Made by a program: the position numbers and the translations under genes. Shown here piece after piece: positions 1 to 10,216 of a stretch of 64,000 nt of DNA. The DNA comes from Puccinia triticina (lineage: Eukaryota > Basidiomycota > Pucciniomycetes > Pucciniales > Pucciniaceae). Every line of letters starts with the position of its first letter. Position 1 is the stretch's first letter. A model generated the notes under the pieces. The model was not told the origin of the DNA. It ran no database searches and was given only the letters and a program-made list of their open reading frames with translations. The stretch covers positions 1,116,001 through 1,180,000 of the forward strand of contig NC_070572.1 in the NCBI RefSeq assembly GCF_026914185.1, given 5' to 3'.

Positions 1-261
1 GCAAGATTGGGCCTTTCTTTCTTCCGGTACCAATTTCCGGTTGCCCCGGCCTATGCAATGTCTGTAAATAAAAGCCAGGGCCAGACATTAAACAAAGTGG
101 GTGTTTACCTTGAGTCCGACATATTCTCCCACGGCCAGCTTTATGTTGCGGTATCAAGGGTTTTGAACGTCAATAATTTACTTGTTGTCAAACCAGAATC
201 AAGATAAGGCATTGTTAACGTGGTACATAAAGCAATATTTAAACATCCCCCTGGAAGGTGA
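1..261 (+). pseudogene. Helitron-type PIF1-like helicase, C-terminal fragment
   Basis: The frame from position 7 encodes the end of a superfamily 1 DNA helicase, with the segments [20 protein letters not shown] and [10 protein letters not shown] that are typical of the last helicase motifs of Helitron Rep/helicase proteins. An in-frame TAA at 205-207 interrupts it, yet the same frame continues to 259-261 with GIVNVVHKAIFKHPPGR, which resembles the family's C-terminal tail. I therefore read 205-207 as a premature stop. The rest of the protein lies left of the window. The helicase would unwind DNA during rolling-circle transposition; this copy is dead or dying. Confidence 0.75.
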
Positions 262-518
262 CCCCCATTCCTGACACCTCATCAATTTGTCTTGTTTGCT
301 GACGTTGAAAATTGTTCAAGATGGGTATTAATCAACTGCGACGCCGCGCGCCTTTTCACCACTACAACCAAGGATAATTGAGGAGTTCTGCGAGCGCCCT
401 TTTGCTCACGTTGTTGCAATACATTTATTTTTAATGCCTTAGACATAAGCAGGAGCGCAGTTATGATAAGGCATCGCAAAAAGACTGGCTTCATCATTAA
501 CTGTCAGGATCTTTTGTT

Positions 519-548
519 GACTGAATCCCTTCGGGAGTCTTTTATTAG
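519..548 (+). other. Possible Helitron 3' end (hairpin followed by TTAG)
   Basis: A small imperfect hairpin (GACT, CCC / GGG, AGTC; 519-539) is followed by TTTTATTAG, about 260 nt after the helicase frame. Helitrons end in a short hairpin a few bases before CTRR. The final bases are TTAG rather than CTAG, so this assignment is weak. Confidence 0.25.
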
Positions 549-691
549 CCTACACAAGTAGTTCTATGTAACTATACCTTGCGCTTAATTACAAGTAAGG
601 CTCATCTTGTACAACACACAATATTGTTTGTGAAATATAAGTTTTCTACATGAGGGGTAAAATTTGTTGCATTTTCACGTAGTGACCTATT

Positions 692-890
692 GTGGGGGTT
701 CACAATTGAAATTTGTAAAACTTTGGGACCCATTTTAACCTGTTTATGAACATATTTCTAAAGAGTTGATAAATTGCACTGATTGATCAGCCACACCTTT
801 TTCTGGACATATTGCCAAAATTTGAAAATTATGTTCATAAAGGCCTTAAATTGGCCTTCAAAGTTTTATAAAATTCAATTGTGAACCCGC
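692..890. mobile_element. Short foldback/MITE-like element with 6-bp target duplication
   Basis: The left arm containing GGGTTCACAATTGAA (696-710) is matched inverted by TTCAATTGTGAACCC (874-888). The arms extend inwards with imperfect pairing around GTTCATAAA and CAAAGTTTTA. CCTATT flanks both ends (686-691 and 891-896) and is a candidate target-site duplication. No coding capacity. Confidence 0.6.
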
Positions 891-1637
891 CCTATTATGA
901 GCTGCAACCTTATCAAATTTTATAAAATTATAGAATATGCCATATCCACCACAAAAATCAAAAGGATAATTGGAATGGTAGTCAAGGATATTGAATGTCT
1001 AGCACTGTGTAAAGTTTTATGGTGGAAATTTTCATCCTGGAGCTGGGCTCCATTGAGGTATTGCTCCTATTGAACATTGAAGGTTGAACTAATAGTATCA
1101 TTTGTGGATGAGGCGAGCCTGTGGAATGGGCAGATTTTTAATCTAACGCTGTACCCACAGCAGCGGAGCCGCCTTAGCCTCTAGTATATATAATAGACTA
1201 TGTACATGGAATCAACTTGTGGGTGAGAATAAAATGAATAAAAAATTGATAATGAATAAGAAACTTCTCAACTCCACCACGGGCCGTTGCAGAAATTGAT
1301 TGGACATGTATATGGACATGTCCGCGGATTTCCAGCTCTGGCGCTGCAGGAAACGTCCACTGGATGCCACTTGCATTGCACAATGGCGGATGTTTCGCCA
1401 GAATGCATCCGCTGGATGGAATGCAAATGTCTGCTGGATATCAGCCACTATCAACAGGTTGGTAAAAATTGTAGGAGATCCGGTGGTCATCTGATGCGTA
1501 CGCTGACCTGCGCTCACCACGGGGGGTCATGGAGATTAGTGGGGGAGGTGGGAGCAGGTGCAGCGGGGGGGGGGGGGGGCATGGCATGAGTGGGGCTCAA
1601 ACACCAACCTGCTTGTCTGGGGTGCGCGCTTGCGGGT
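891..1637. other. No gene seen; degenerate palindromic words and a poly-G tract
   Basis: I find no coding frame with recognisable content. From about 1,287 to 1,500 there are scattered TCCNNNGGA-type words (for example ATCCGCTGGATG) like those of the island at 2,767-3,965. A run of G occupies about 1,566-1,579. Confidence 0.5.
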
Positions 1638-1790
1638 TGCAGTACCAGATAACACAGCAGGCAATTGGATGTTGCACACAGCCCGCAGCAACACCCAAGC
1701 CAAGGGGACCCCCTTTACTCGGGTGTTGCTGCGGGCTGCGTGCGACATCCAATTGCCCGCTGTGTAAGCAGTTTCCATAACCAACTGCAA
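1638..1790. repeat. Foldback (near-palindromic) element
   Basis: ACACAGCAGGCAATTGGATG (from 1652) is matched inverted by CATCCAATTGCCCGCTGTGT (ending 1765). The inner arms AGCCCGCAGCAACACCC and GGGTGTTGCTGCGGGCT pair almost perfectly around a loop of roughly 25 nt centred near 1,709. Weaker pairing (GCAGT / ACTGC) extends outside. Such a structure usually marks a MITE-type foldback element. Confidence 0.65.
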
Positions 1791-2316
1791 CATCATGCCT
1801 TTGGTGCTTGACCTCTAAACTAAGTCCATATAGGGTTGAGTTTGCAAAGGCAGACCCTCTTGCCACCCAACAGGCAGCTGAACATCTTGTACTGTCAAAA
1901 TCTAGACAGTCCAAGATGCAGCCATTGGAAACTTGTCAGCCACTGAGACAATTTTACATGTGTCTGCAATGATAATTACAAGTCATGAAACCCAATGGCC
2001 AAAGGCTACCTTAAGATTGACCTTGATCTTGTGTAAGATCCTGTGTTCAAGTCCTCCCGTTGTCTTATAATATTACTTTTGTTGCAATCATCACTTTATA
2101 TGTACTAAACTGTATGATTTCACACTTATTATGTATTTACCTTGATTGAGAATAATAATGTACTAATGGAGTATATCTGTCTATGGATTTACCATACATA
2201 GAGAGATTACATAATTATTCATGTAATTCCTCCTCTGAATTCCGTGGACCTCTTCTCCCTCCTTGGAGTTTAGGATCCCTCTGGGGCCTTGACTCAAAGG
2301 AGGATCAGGTCCCTGT
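1791..2316. other. No gene seen; weak tRNA-like promoter boxes
   Basis: Around 1,993-2,060 there is an A-box-like TGGCCAAAGG and, 40-50 nt later, a B-box-like GTTCAAGTCC. I could not fold a proper cloverleaf (the anticodon stem fails), so at most this is a decayed tRNA-derived SINE head. The remainder is AT-rich with no supported feature. Confidence 0.25.
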
Positions 2317-2510
2317 AATATAAAATGGGTGGATCTTTCCTCTGGAGAGATCTTTCCCCCAGATTATTGCCATACAAACCCGTGTACCTTACTGAAATTA
2401 CAGTGAGTGGGGTTTTACATAATCTACACTAACCTTTTTCTTCCCTTACAGCTTCCCTTCTCCTCGTGTATCTTCCCCCTAGGTACAGGTTTAGTTATCA
2501 CACCTGTAAC
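2317..2510 (+). promoter_or_regulatory. TATA-like box followed by a consensus intron in non-coding DNA
   Basis: AATATAAAA near 2,316-2,324 is followed at 2,403-2,451 by a textbook 49-nt fungal intron: donor GTGAGT, branch-like CACTAAC, a pyrimidine run and acceptor TTACAG. No coding frame surrounds it. This may be the spliced leader of a degraded LTR or of a lost gene. Splicing is inferred from the signals only. Confidence 0.35.
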
Positions 2511-2766
2511 CTAGAAGATAAGTGATCTCATCCTTATAACGCAACGGCGCTTGGCTTGATTTTCGCCGCGTCCCCTTACATACGTACATACGTAAGGGTG
2601 CCAGTCCCTCCGCCTCTCAGCATCAAGTCGGACTTTCTTCCACTTGTTACTCTCAGTAACTGTAGTGTGACCTCTTCTCCGCTTGCCGCTACCTCTCCGC
2701 CGCGGCTTGTGAGACAAAAACCCATCAGAGTTACGTCACATAAGAGACAAACTCTGACAAAACTTG

Positions 2767-3965
2767 TTCCAAGAGTGTCCAATGGTTGAATTGATTAATT
2801 CCTTTGGTCACTCCAGCTTGGGTGTCCAATGGATGGTGAGTTATGGTGTCCATCAGACACTCTTGATCAAGAGTGTCCGATGGACAGTGGTTTTTGGTGT
2901 CCATTGGACACTCTGGCTGGAGTTTCCAATGGATGCTGAGCTTTGTGGAACATCAAGATGTCCATTGGACACTCTCACTTGGGAGTGTCCGGTGGACGGT
3001 GTTTTTTGATGTCCAGTGGACATTTCCACGTGCCAAGCATCACTTGGATGCTTCCAGAAGCGTCCAAGTGATGCTTAGTGCCCCTTGTGTCCGCTGGATG
3101 CCCTCCGGACAATCTTCTGGACATTTCTCAGTGAGAAACATCCGCGGGATGCAGGGCATTTCCAGGAATGCGCCCTGTGGTGTCATTGTAACATGTCAAA
3201 AGGTACATCAATATCTCCAGCAGAGAGTGCAAACACAAGAGGATAAGAAGGATTTGGGAAAGTTTGACAAACTAATCTAGGCAAGGAGAAAAGTCAACAA
3301 GGCTAGTATGGTGAGAAAACATGACCACTAAATACAAGCAGACAATAATATGTGGACTCATAAGTGTAGAATATATTTGATCTGAAAACAAGCTTGGAGA
3401 GGAGTATAAAAAGGGTGGAGTGGAGGGAGTACAAAGTGTAAGGATTTTAGGGATGAGTGGAAACAAGAATGAAATTCAACACAATTTTCACAATCACACT
3501 TGACTCACCTTCTTTGTACACCACGGGGCAGGTTTTTGGGAAACTGCCCCATACAATGGACGGTTTTGCCCTGGAAGCGTCCAGAGGATGCTCCCAGAGC
3601 ATCCGATGGACGCTACGGGGCAAGAGCATCACTTGGATGGTTTCAAAAAGCGTCCAAGTGCTGCTTTTCTGGCCAAAGCGTCATTTGGACGCCCAAAAAA
3701 TAGCATCCATTGGACACTCTCCTCCAGGAGTGTCCGATGGATGCTTTTCACGCAAATGTGCGCTCCGACAATCGGACACTCCAGCCGGAGTGTCCGATGG
3801 ACACCAAACAAGTTGCCCAGCGGAAACTCTCGGTTGAGAGTGTCCAATGATTGCAAGAAACACTGTGCATCACCCTTGATTCATGAGGGTGTCCAATGGA
3901 CACAAAAAAAAACCCCTTGGACACCCTTGATCAAGACTGTGCAATTGATCTGAGTGTCCAATAAA
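2767..3965. repeat. Island of degenerate palindromic word GTGTCCNNTGGACAC
   Basis: About twenty-five near-palindromes of the type TCCRNTGGA, usually GTGTCCAATGGACA, GTGTCCGATGGAT or GTCCATTGGACA, recur at irregular spacing. Many are framed by a second inverted pair such as ACTCT..AGAGT or CACTCCAGCCGGAGTG (around 3,777). The DNA can fold into a long run of hairpins on either strand. Open frames across it are by-products of the repetition. A few related words continue at 4,300-4,500. I saw no convincing terminal repeat or target duplication for the whole block. Confidence 0.7.
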
Positions 3966-4711
3966 CTATTGGACGGCGAAGGGTTGTGGTTTTTGCGGTC
4001 TATTCTTGGTGAAGGTGGGGATCTTTCAATGTGCTATCTATGTGGTGTAGTTGGGAGAGCGAGGCTCCCCACACAACGGGCAAATAGGTGTCGTTGCGGC
4101 CTGCAGCGTCATCTGACATTGCATTTGGGGTCGCGGCCGCAGTGACTGCGCCTACTTGCGCAGTCACGCGGGCTTGCAACGACAGGGTGACGCTGCATCC
4201 CGCAGCAACAGCTACATGCCTGTAGTGCCATGTGATCAGATGTGCCCTAGGTTGCATGTTTGACCCCGTCCGCGAGTCAGGCCACTCATTTTTTGATGCC
4301 GGCTGGAGTGTGGAGCCATCCAGCGGATGGTCCTTCAATCATCCCCTGAACGTTCCCTGTTCCGTACATGGGATGGTTTGTTTGAACCATCCGACGCGAG
4401 GGAAGTACAATGTCCGTCCAAAGGACGGACTCCCCCGCGCAAGAGCCGGACAGCCAAAGGTGCAACCATTGGTCCAACCAATGGATGTCCTGGATGGCCC
4501 GTGGTGTATCTTTGACTAGTTATAACACTCTTTTTTTTCTTTTCTTCCACTTCACTTGTCTTCCCTTCTTTCATTTTTGGGGTTGGTGAGGGGGGGAGTG
4601 TTGTGACACATCACTTTTGCATTTTATTTCACATGCTATTTTACTACAGATTATGTATTTATGGTTTTTGTTTTCTCCCCAACCCAATTACTATGTACAT
4701 ACATTCATCTA
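3966..4711. other. No gene seen
   Basis: Mixed-composition DNA with a few more GGAC-type palindromic words (ATCCAGCGGATGG near 4,318; GTCCGTCCAAAGGACGGAC near 4,411). No frame shows recognisable protein content. Confidence 0.4.
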
Positions 4712-6195
4712 TAAGAGCATCCACCACCGTCTTGGTAAATCTTTAGCTAGCCAGCAAGTCCCGCGAGGCTTGGTTGCTTAGCTAAAGAAAAAACCCACCC
4801 TTGCCAGCCGTTATCGGCTCAATAGGTAACACAAATTTAGCTAAAGACACCAACAGCACCCTCATGTCTATGTAAGTACTTATTTAAATACCCTTGGTTA
4901 AGTAGCACAGCACAAGAGAATGACCAGCTCAACATACGGTACATGTGTGAAACCCCGGTCATACACACCATCAATGTCCGTCGATTGTATGGGTTGGCCG
5001 GCTCATGCATAGAGAGGCTTTAGAGCATCCACCACCGTCTCTGTAAACCCGCTCGGTAAGGCATATTTACCGAGTATGTAAGCAATTTTCTACCCCCGTG
5101 CCCTCTTTAGGGCTCTTTAGCTAAATAGTTGTTTGGTAAATCTTTAAGGCTCGCTAGATTTACCAACGGCTACAGAGCCTCTGTAAGACCATTCTAGCAA
5201 GCCTGCCAACTGCCCTCGCCACAAGACCCAGCACATGTACATACACAGCAGATAAATACATACATGCCAGTAGCTCTCCACCCCTCAACCGGTCATTGAT
5301 CAACCGGTCATCGATCAACCGGTCATCAATGGGATGACCGGTCATCAATCAACCGGTCATGATAGGATGACCAGTCCTCATAACGGCCAGTCATGACCGG
5401 TCATTCAATAGGTTGACCGGCCAAATGTTAAGACCACCACACTGCACTTGAAAGACTGCCGTTTGAACGGCCATTGATAGTATGACCGGTCATTTGACTG
5501 GATGACCGGTCATTCATCTCATTCATCAATCGGATACTGGACGACCGGTCATTCGACTAGATAGCCGTTGATCCGATTGGATGACCGGTCAGTCGACTGG
5601 ATGACCAGTCAGTCAACTGGATGACCGGTCACGGTCATACGATTTGATAGCCGGTCATCCGATTAGATGGCCGGTCATTCGATTGGATGACCGGTCAATC
5701 AATTGGATGACCGGTCAGTCGACTGGATGACCGGTCAATCAATTGGATGACCGGTCAGTCGACTGGATGACCGGTCATTCAATTGGATGACCGGTCAGTC
5801 GACTGGATGACCGGTCATTCAATTGGATGACCGGTCAGTCGACTGGATGACCGGTCATTCAATTGGATGACCGGTCAGACGATTTGATGGCCGGTCATTG
5901 ATGGTACAATGACCGGTCACCAATAGTATGACCAGTTGATAAGTCGACCGGCCACCAATTGTATGACTGGAGGGTGTCATCAGCGGTGTCGTGTTCCTTA
6001 CCGAGGGGTGTATGTATGTACATACATAAACACAAGGGTGGAGTTGCTGCTAGTTGGTGTCGTTATCTAAATCCACATTGCCTACCGAGCCAATACCGGC
6101 TGGCGAGGGTGGATTATTTCTTTAGCTAAGCAACCGAGCCTTGCGGGACTCGCTGGCTACCTAAAGATTTACCTAGAAGGTGGTGGATGCTCTTA
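4712..6195. mobile_element. Non-autonomous TIR element carrying an ACCGGTCA minisatellite
   Basis: The left end TAAGAGCATCCACCACC (from 4712) is repeated inverted as GGTGGTGGATGCTCTTA (to 6195). Similarity between the ends extends about 80-90 bp (AAATCTTTAGCTAGCC; GGCTACCTAAAGATTT; GCAAC/GTTGC). TA dinucleotides at both tips are a candidate target duplication, as in Tc1/mariner-type MITEs. A second, internal copy of the left terminus lies at about 5,022. There is no transposase, so movement would need enzymes from elsewhere. Confidence 0.7.
5285..5960. repeat. 20-bp minisatellite with palindromic ACCGGT core
   Basis: The unit GGATGACCGGTCANTCRAYT recurs more than 25 times. From about 5,690 to 5,880 it forms a clean 40-bp higher-order dimer alternating CAATTGGATGACCGGTCA and CGACTGGATGACCGGTCA. 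The left part (5,285-5,660) is more degenerate, so the array probably expanded on its right side. It fills the middle of the TIR element. Confidence 0.85.
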
Positions 6196-6203
6196 GCTCG
6201 ATG

Positions 6204-6664
6204 TACAGCCATTCCGAAAAAGCTTGGCTTCTTTGGAAGGAATTTCCACTGGAAATTCCTTCTGGATTTGCCAATGTTTATGCATCCAACATCAAGGTTG
6301 GACACATGATATCCAGACCTGCGAGCGCAGTTGCTTGCAGGATCCCACCAATCAAGCCGTTTGGTAGCGGAAAAAAAACACGCCGGCCGCTGGGACCAGC
6401 ACCATCCAACCTCGCGAACAGGATAAGTACGCCATCCAGGGTAAAATCAGCCAAATCGCTTGATTCTGAACTCAGAATTAGGAAAAAATGAAAGCAAGGA
6501 GATGATTGAGGGCATCTGGCTGCTGCATATGCACCCTGCATATAAGAATGAGGTGGGCATGAATATACATATCTCCAACCTTGCCAGTGATTATTGGCAA
6601 ATCCGAGACAAAGTTTGGGTGGAAATTCCTTCCAACAAAGCCAAGCTTTTTCGGAATGGCTGTA
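6204..6664. mobile_element. Mariner-type MITE with about 40-bp inverted ends
   Basis: TACAGCCATTCCGAAAAAGC at the left end is matched inverted by GCTTTTTCGGAATGGCTGTA at the right end. A further inverted pair, GGAAGGAATTTCCAC / GTGGAAATTCCTTCC, lies inside, and CAAGGTTGGA / TCCAACCTTG pair further in. TA at each tip fits a TA target site. Any frame crossing it is without recognisable content. Confidence 0.7.
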
Positions 6665-6811
6665 GTAGCCTGCGGGCTACGCACTCTGCTCCTCGCCGCA
6701 GTCGAGCTATCTTCTCCTGGAGCTTCCTGGAGAGCTGGCGATTCGCTACCACTTCGTAATTGGCGGCGCTGTTGTGAGTTCAATTCCCTCGCCCTCTTGA
6801 GCCCTCTTGCC

Positions 6812-7332
6812 CTAACTTAACTAAGTCCGAAGTTGGAGGCGCGAAGCGCCTCCACCGGAGGGACTTATGCGGTATCGGTGATTTAGGGCTGAGAGCAACG
6901 GCCAAAAACCAACTCCCCAACAAATGTTGCTATAGCTCCATAACCCCCGGTGTTTCCACCAAAATTTTTGGATAATCTGAAAGCCATACATCTTGGCTAA
7001 TTTTTGATGCACTTTCATGTCACATTTCTACCTGCCCCACCTCTTAAAAAAAACATCAAAAACTCATCTGTCTTAGCTGTCATGGGGTTTTCTCAATTCT
7101 ACATTGACCACATTGTACGATTGGGCACCAGCAAGAGCCACCAGAAAAGGGTATGATATACCCAGCCTTCTGATGATTCTAAGTCTGAATGTAGAGGGTG
7201 ATTACACAAAAACAGAACCACCCAGAGGCCCTGAATGTTGATGTACCTCTCAGGCCAAAATCACCTGTAAGGCTTAAGTCCCTCCCAGAGGGAGGCCTTC
7301 GGCCTCCCTCGGGAGGGACTTAGTTAAGTTAG
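6812..7332. mobile_element. MULE-type MITE, 9-bp target duplication
   Basis: The ends CTAACTTAACTAAGTCC and GGACTTAGTTAAGTTAG are perfect inverted repeats. They are followed inside by a GC-rich hairpin (GGAGGCGCGAAGCGCCTCC on the left, GGAGGCCTTCGGCCTCC on the right) and a GGGACTTA block. CCTCTTGCC is duplicated immediately outside (6803-6811 and 7333-7341), the 9-bp length expected of Mutator-like elements. The same terminus recurs at 30,098/31,348 and 56,151/57,401. Confidence 0.85.
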
Positions 7333-7506
7333 CCTCTTGCCATTTTGCGGCCATCTCCCACCCACCAAACTCATCACGGCTTCCCACTCACACTTGATCA
7401 CTTTTGACATTGTTCACCATTACTCAGGTGTGCGTATCACAAACCAGGAGTCGCTGCGAATCTACACACTTCGATCCAAGACGACCCAGTTTTCTACATC
7501 AACCAG

Positions 7507-7617
7507 GTATGTGCAGTCAATCAAGCGTCGTCTTACATCTACCATAAAGCTCTTCACTCATTTCTTCCATAAACTGGATGATTGTTCAACACCTGCCTTT
7601 GAAATTTACAATCACAG
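7507..7617 (+). other. Probable 5'-UTR intron of the nuclease gene
   Basis: Donor CAG/GTATGT at 7507 and acceptor ATCACAG at 7617 bracket 111 nt just upstream of the ATG at 7634. This suggests a spliced polymerase II transcript led into the nuclease frame before it decayed. Inferred from signals only. Confidence 0.4.
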
Positions 7618-7633
7618 CAAAGCAGGCCCCAAC

Positions 7634-8667
7634 ATGCCAGACTTGATTTCACCTACATCCGACGTAGCGTTCAAAAGAATCATGGGACAGTCCTCGGTTC
7701 TGATACCATTTCTCAATAGTATCTTGCAGCAAGAAGGCGTCGTAATTGCTAAGATTGAAAAAACTGTCGAAGTCAGAAGTTCCACTCCATCGAATCCAGT
7801 CAAGGAAAGTTGGCAGCAACGGCAGCCAGCTTCAACAATCGGTAACGTGCGGTACGCGGCTAATGAGCATCCGGGGCTTGACAAATCAAACTGAACCGGG
7901 CGCTACGATCTTGTAGTGGTAACTGATCAAAATACTGTTATCAACATTGAAATGCAGCGAGCTGCTCAGCCTTTCTACCTCGACAGAATTGCGTACACGG
8001 CTCCAAGCCAGTCTACGTTATATCAATATGTGATTTTAGGTGGAAAAGGCTGCCGGATGTTCCTGAGGATGTGCACCAAGATTGGCTTCTGTGGATCGCA
8101 CCACATTACAAAGTACAATCACACCGCTCCCGAAAACCGGACAACGTCCCGGCTATACCACAAAAGAAACCGCCTACTCAACACGTCCTCATATCCCTCC
8201 CAACGGCTCGTGACGTTATGGGCGACGGCGTCAACGACACCTTGGACAAGTTGGTTTGGATTTTGGCCAATGTCGGACTTGATTCGAAGTCGGAAATGCT
8301 GCCTGAATGGACTCGGACCGACCAACCTGCCAAGCTACTCATTGATCAGCTCTTTTATGATCGTCTTACTCCTGAAGAAAAATTTGCCTACGACAACTGG
8401 GCATCTGCGGAAGCTGAATATGAAGCATCTTGGCGTTTCCAAGTTACAGAAGATTTGAGAGAAGAGACGGACAAACAGATAGAAGAGATACGAAACCAAT
8501 TCGAGGCCAAACGAAAGAAATCAGAGGCTGAACTTGAGGAGCTTAAGGCTAAACTGGTCCGGCGTGCTGGGCTAGAGGAGGAGCTTAAGGTTGAACTGGT
8601 CAGGCGTGGTGGGCTAGAGGCTGAACTTGAGGAGCTTGAGGCTAAACTGGTCCGGCGTGGTGGGCTA
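7634..8667 (+). pseudogene. PD-(D/E)XK nuclease-transposase (Rpn/PDDEXK_2-like), broken
   Basis: The start at 7634 gives MPDLISPTSDVAFKRIMG, the N-terminal motif of the PD-(D/E)XK transposase-like nuclease family. The catalytic segment RYDLVVVTDQN..INIEMQ follows at 7,901-7,960 with the expected D and ExQ. A TGA at 7892-7894 interrupts the same frame (CGA to TGA would explain it). Near 8,030 the reading shifts by one or two bases to the frame FRWKRLPDVPEDVHQDWLLW, which continues to 8667. The C-terminus is a charged coiled coil with three tandem copies of an ELEELKAKLVRRGGL-like unit, comparable to the repetitive tails of bacterial Rpn proteins. It is not functional as it stands. The family assignment rests on motifs read by eye. 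Confidence 0.6.
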
Positions 8668-9209
8668 TGAGTGGTGGTAGATTACTCAATGGAACAATGT
8701 GTTGAACCAAGCCTCGGGAGATACACTGTAAGTCGCTGAGTTCTCAAAGGAAATGCTAGTGCCTTGCTGCCAATGCTGGCCGGCCAAACTCCAGTTTTGG
8801 ATAGTTTGCTGACATTCCCCATCTGTCAGTCCTCACTGTCAGCTGTCAAAACTTCTGAACTTTTTTTCATTGATTGCCGTCTCGAGCAATGTTCTCCATC
8901 TTTTTTTGAATGTCATGTCTCCACTCATTGTGATTTTGCTTGTGAAAATGAGCACAGAAGTGTTTCTATTGTCTTGACCGAAAGCTTGGACCTATTTTGC
9001 CTTGTCTTGGTATTTGTTTAGAGCATCAGCATCGGTGGCTAAGTTAGTATGGACTAACTAGCTCAGATTATGCTTGGAATATGCTAATCCGAGTGGCCAA
9101 CATGTGTGCATATCTAAAGATGTTTCTGTAGTACTAGCAATTTTATAGATTATAGTGTGATATGTAAAATCAATAACACTTATGTAAAAAAAAAAAAGAA
9201 AAAAAAAAA
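8668..9209. other. No gene seen
   Basis: AT-rich DNA. At about 9,021-9,060 there is AGAGCATCAGCATCGGTGG, similar to the terminus of the element at 4,712, perhaps a lone end. An A-rich stretch at 9,185-9,209 precedes the next foldback element. Confidence 0.35.
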
Positions 9210-9937
9210 CGGACTTACATACTTTGCACACTGCGAAAAACACTGCGCGCACTGCACAGTGCACGGATTCCCAAACACTTTGCGCACTGCGGATAAAATA
9301 CACAACTCTTTGAAGTTTTTTTTTACCAATCAATAGACAGGCTTCCCATTGGCCTCTCTGAAATTTTTGAGAGTTTTTCAAATCATTCTTCTATGTTAAA
9401 AAAAATCATTAAAACCAAGAAGAAATGTACGATTTGGGCGCCTAAAATACAAGGTTCTCATAGCCCCAAAATCCCAAATCATTTATTGAGTAATGGAACA
9501 TATAAGAACACCTACTTCAGAAGTTTTTAGCCACTTTTTGCAAGGACACAGGTCTGAAAAATGAGGATGACTTAGATGCAATGTGCTAATATGTGGTAAA
9601 GTTTCTTATTTTTCAGACCTGTATGCTTGCACAAAGTGGCTGAAATTTTTTGAAGTAGCTGTTCCTACATGTTTCATTACTCAATAAATTATTTGAAATT
9701 TTTGGGCTATGGGAACCTTGTTTTTTAGGTGCCCAAATCCCACATTTCTTTTGGTTTTTAATGATTTTTTTTAAACAAAGAAGAATGCCTCAACAAACCC
9801 CCAAAAAATTCAGAGAGGCCAATGGGAAGCCTGTCTATTGATTGGTCAAGAAAAATATTCAAAAAGTTGCATATTTTACCCGCAGTGCGCGAAGTGTTTG
9901 GGAATCCGCGCACTGTGCAGTGCGCAAAGTAAGTCCG
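9210..9937. mobile_element. 728-bp foldback element with about 350-bp arms
   Basis: CGGACTTACATACTTTGCAC at the left is matched inverted by GCGCAAAGTAAGTCCG at the right. Pairing continues almost to the centre near 9,575 (for example AATCAATAGACAGGCTTCCC against GGGAAGCCTGTCTATTGATT). The tips carry repeated CACTGCGC words, again self-complementary. A-rich DNA flanks both sides. No coding capacity; a transcript or single strand would form one long hairpin. Confidence 0.8.
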
Positions 9938-10216
9938 AAAAAAAAGAGTGGCCGACCGCATTGGTGCAGATTTGCAGGTCCAAGGCTGTCGGATATTATG
10001 TGTTTAAGTGCCTGTATGTTATGTGTTGGGCACCTAAACACATAGAGTTCTTGCATACAGCTAGTCCAAAAGGCCTTGCGACTTGGGCCGCGGCTCAAGA
10101 CACTTTGTGCAGCAGCAGCAACTCTTTTGCGCAGCTGTGATGCATGGCAGGCACCAAATGAATTTGATGTCATTGGGGCTGTTATCTATTGACTAAATGA
10201 AGAAACCAACAGCAAT
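9938..10216. other. No gene seen
   Basis: Contains one small hairpin (GTGTTTAAGTGCC.. / GGGCACCTAAACACAT, about 10,000-10,043). No recognisable coding content. Confidence 0.3.

Noticed and set aside
1990..2060. tRNA gene
   Set aside because: A- and B-box-like words are present, but the anticodon stem and acceptor stem do not pair.
3457..3953. Overlapping frames with repeated SIRWTL/VSDGC-like peptides
   Set aside because: Translations of the palindromic GTCC word in different frames, present on both strands.
5285..5960. CRISPR-like array
   Set aside because: Direct repeats without unique spacers, no cas genes, eukaryotic context; it is a minisatellite.
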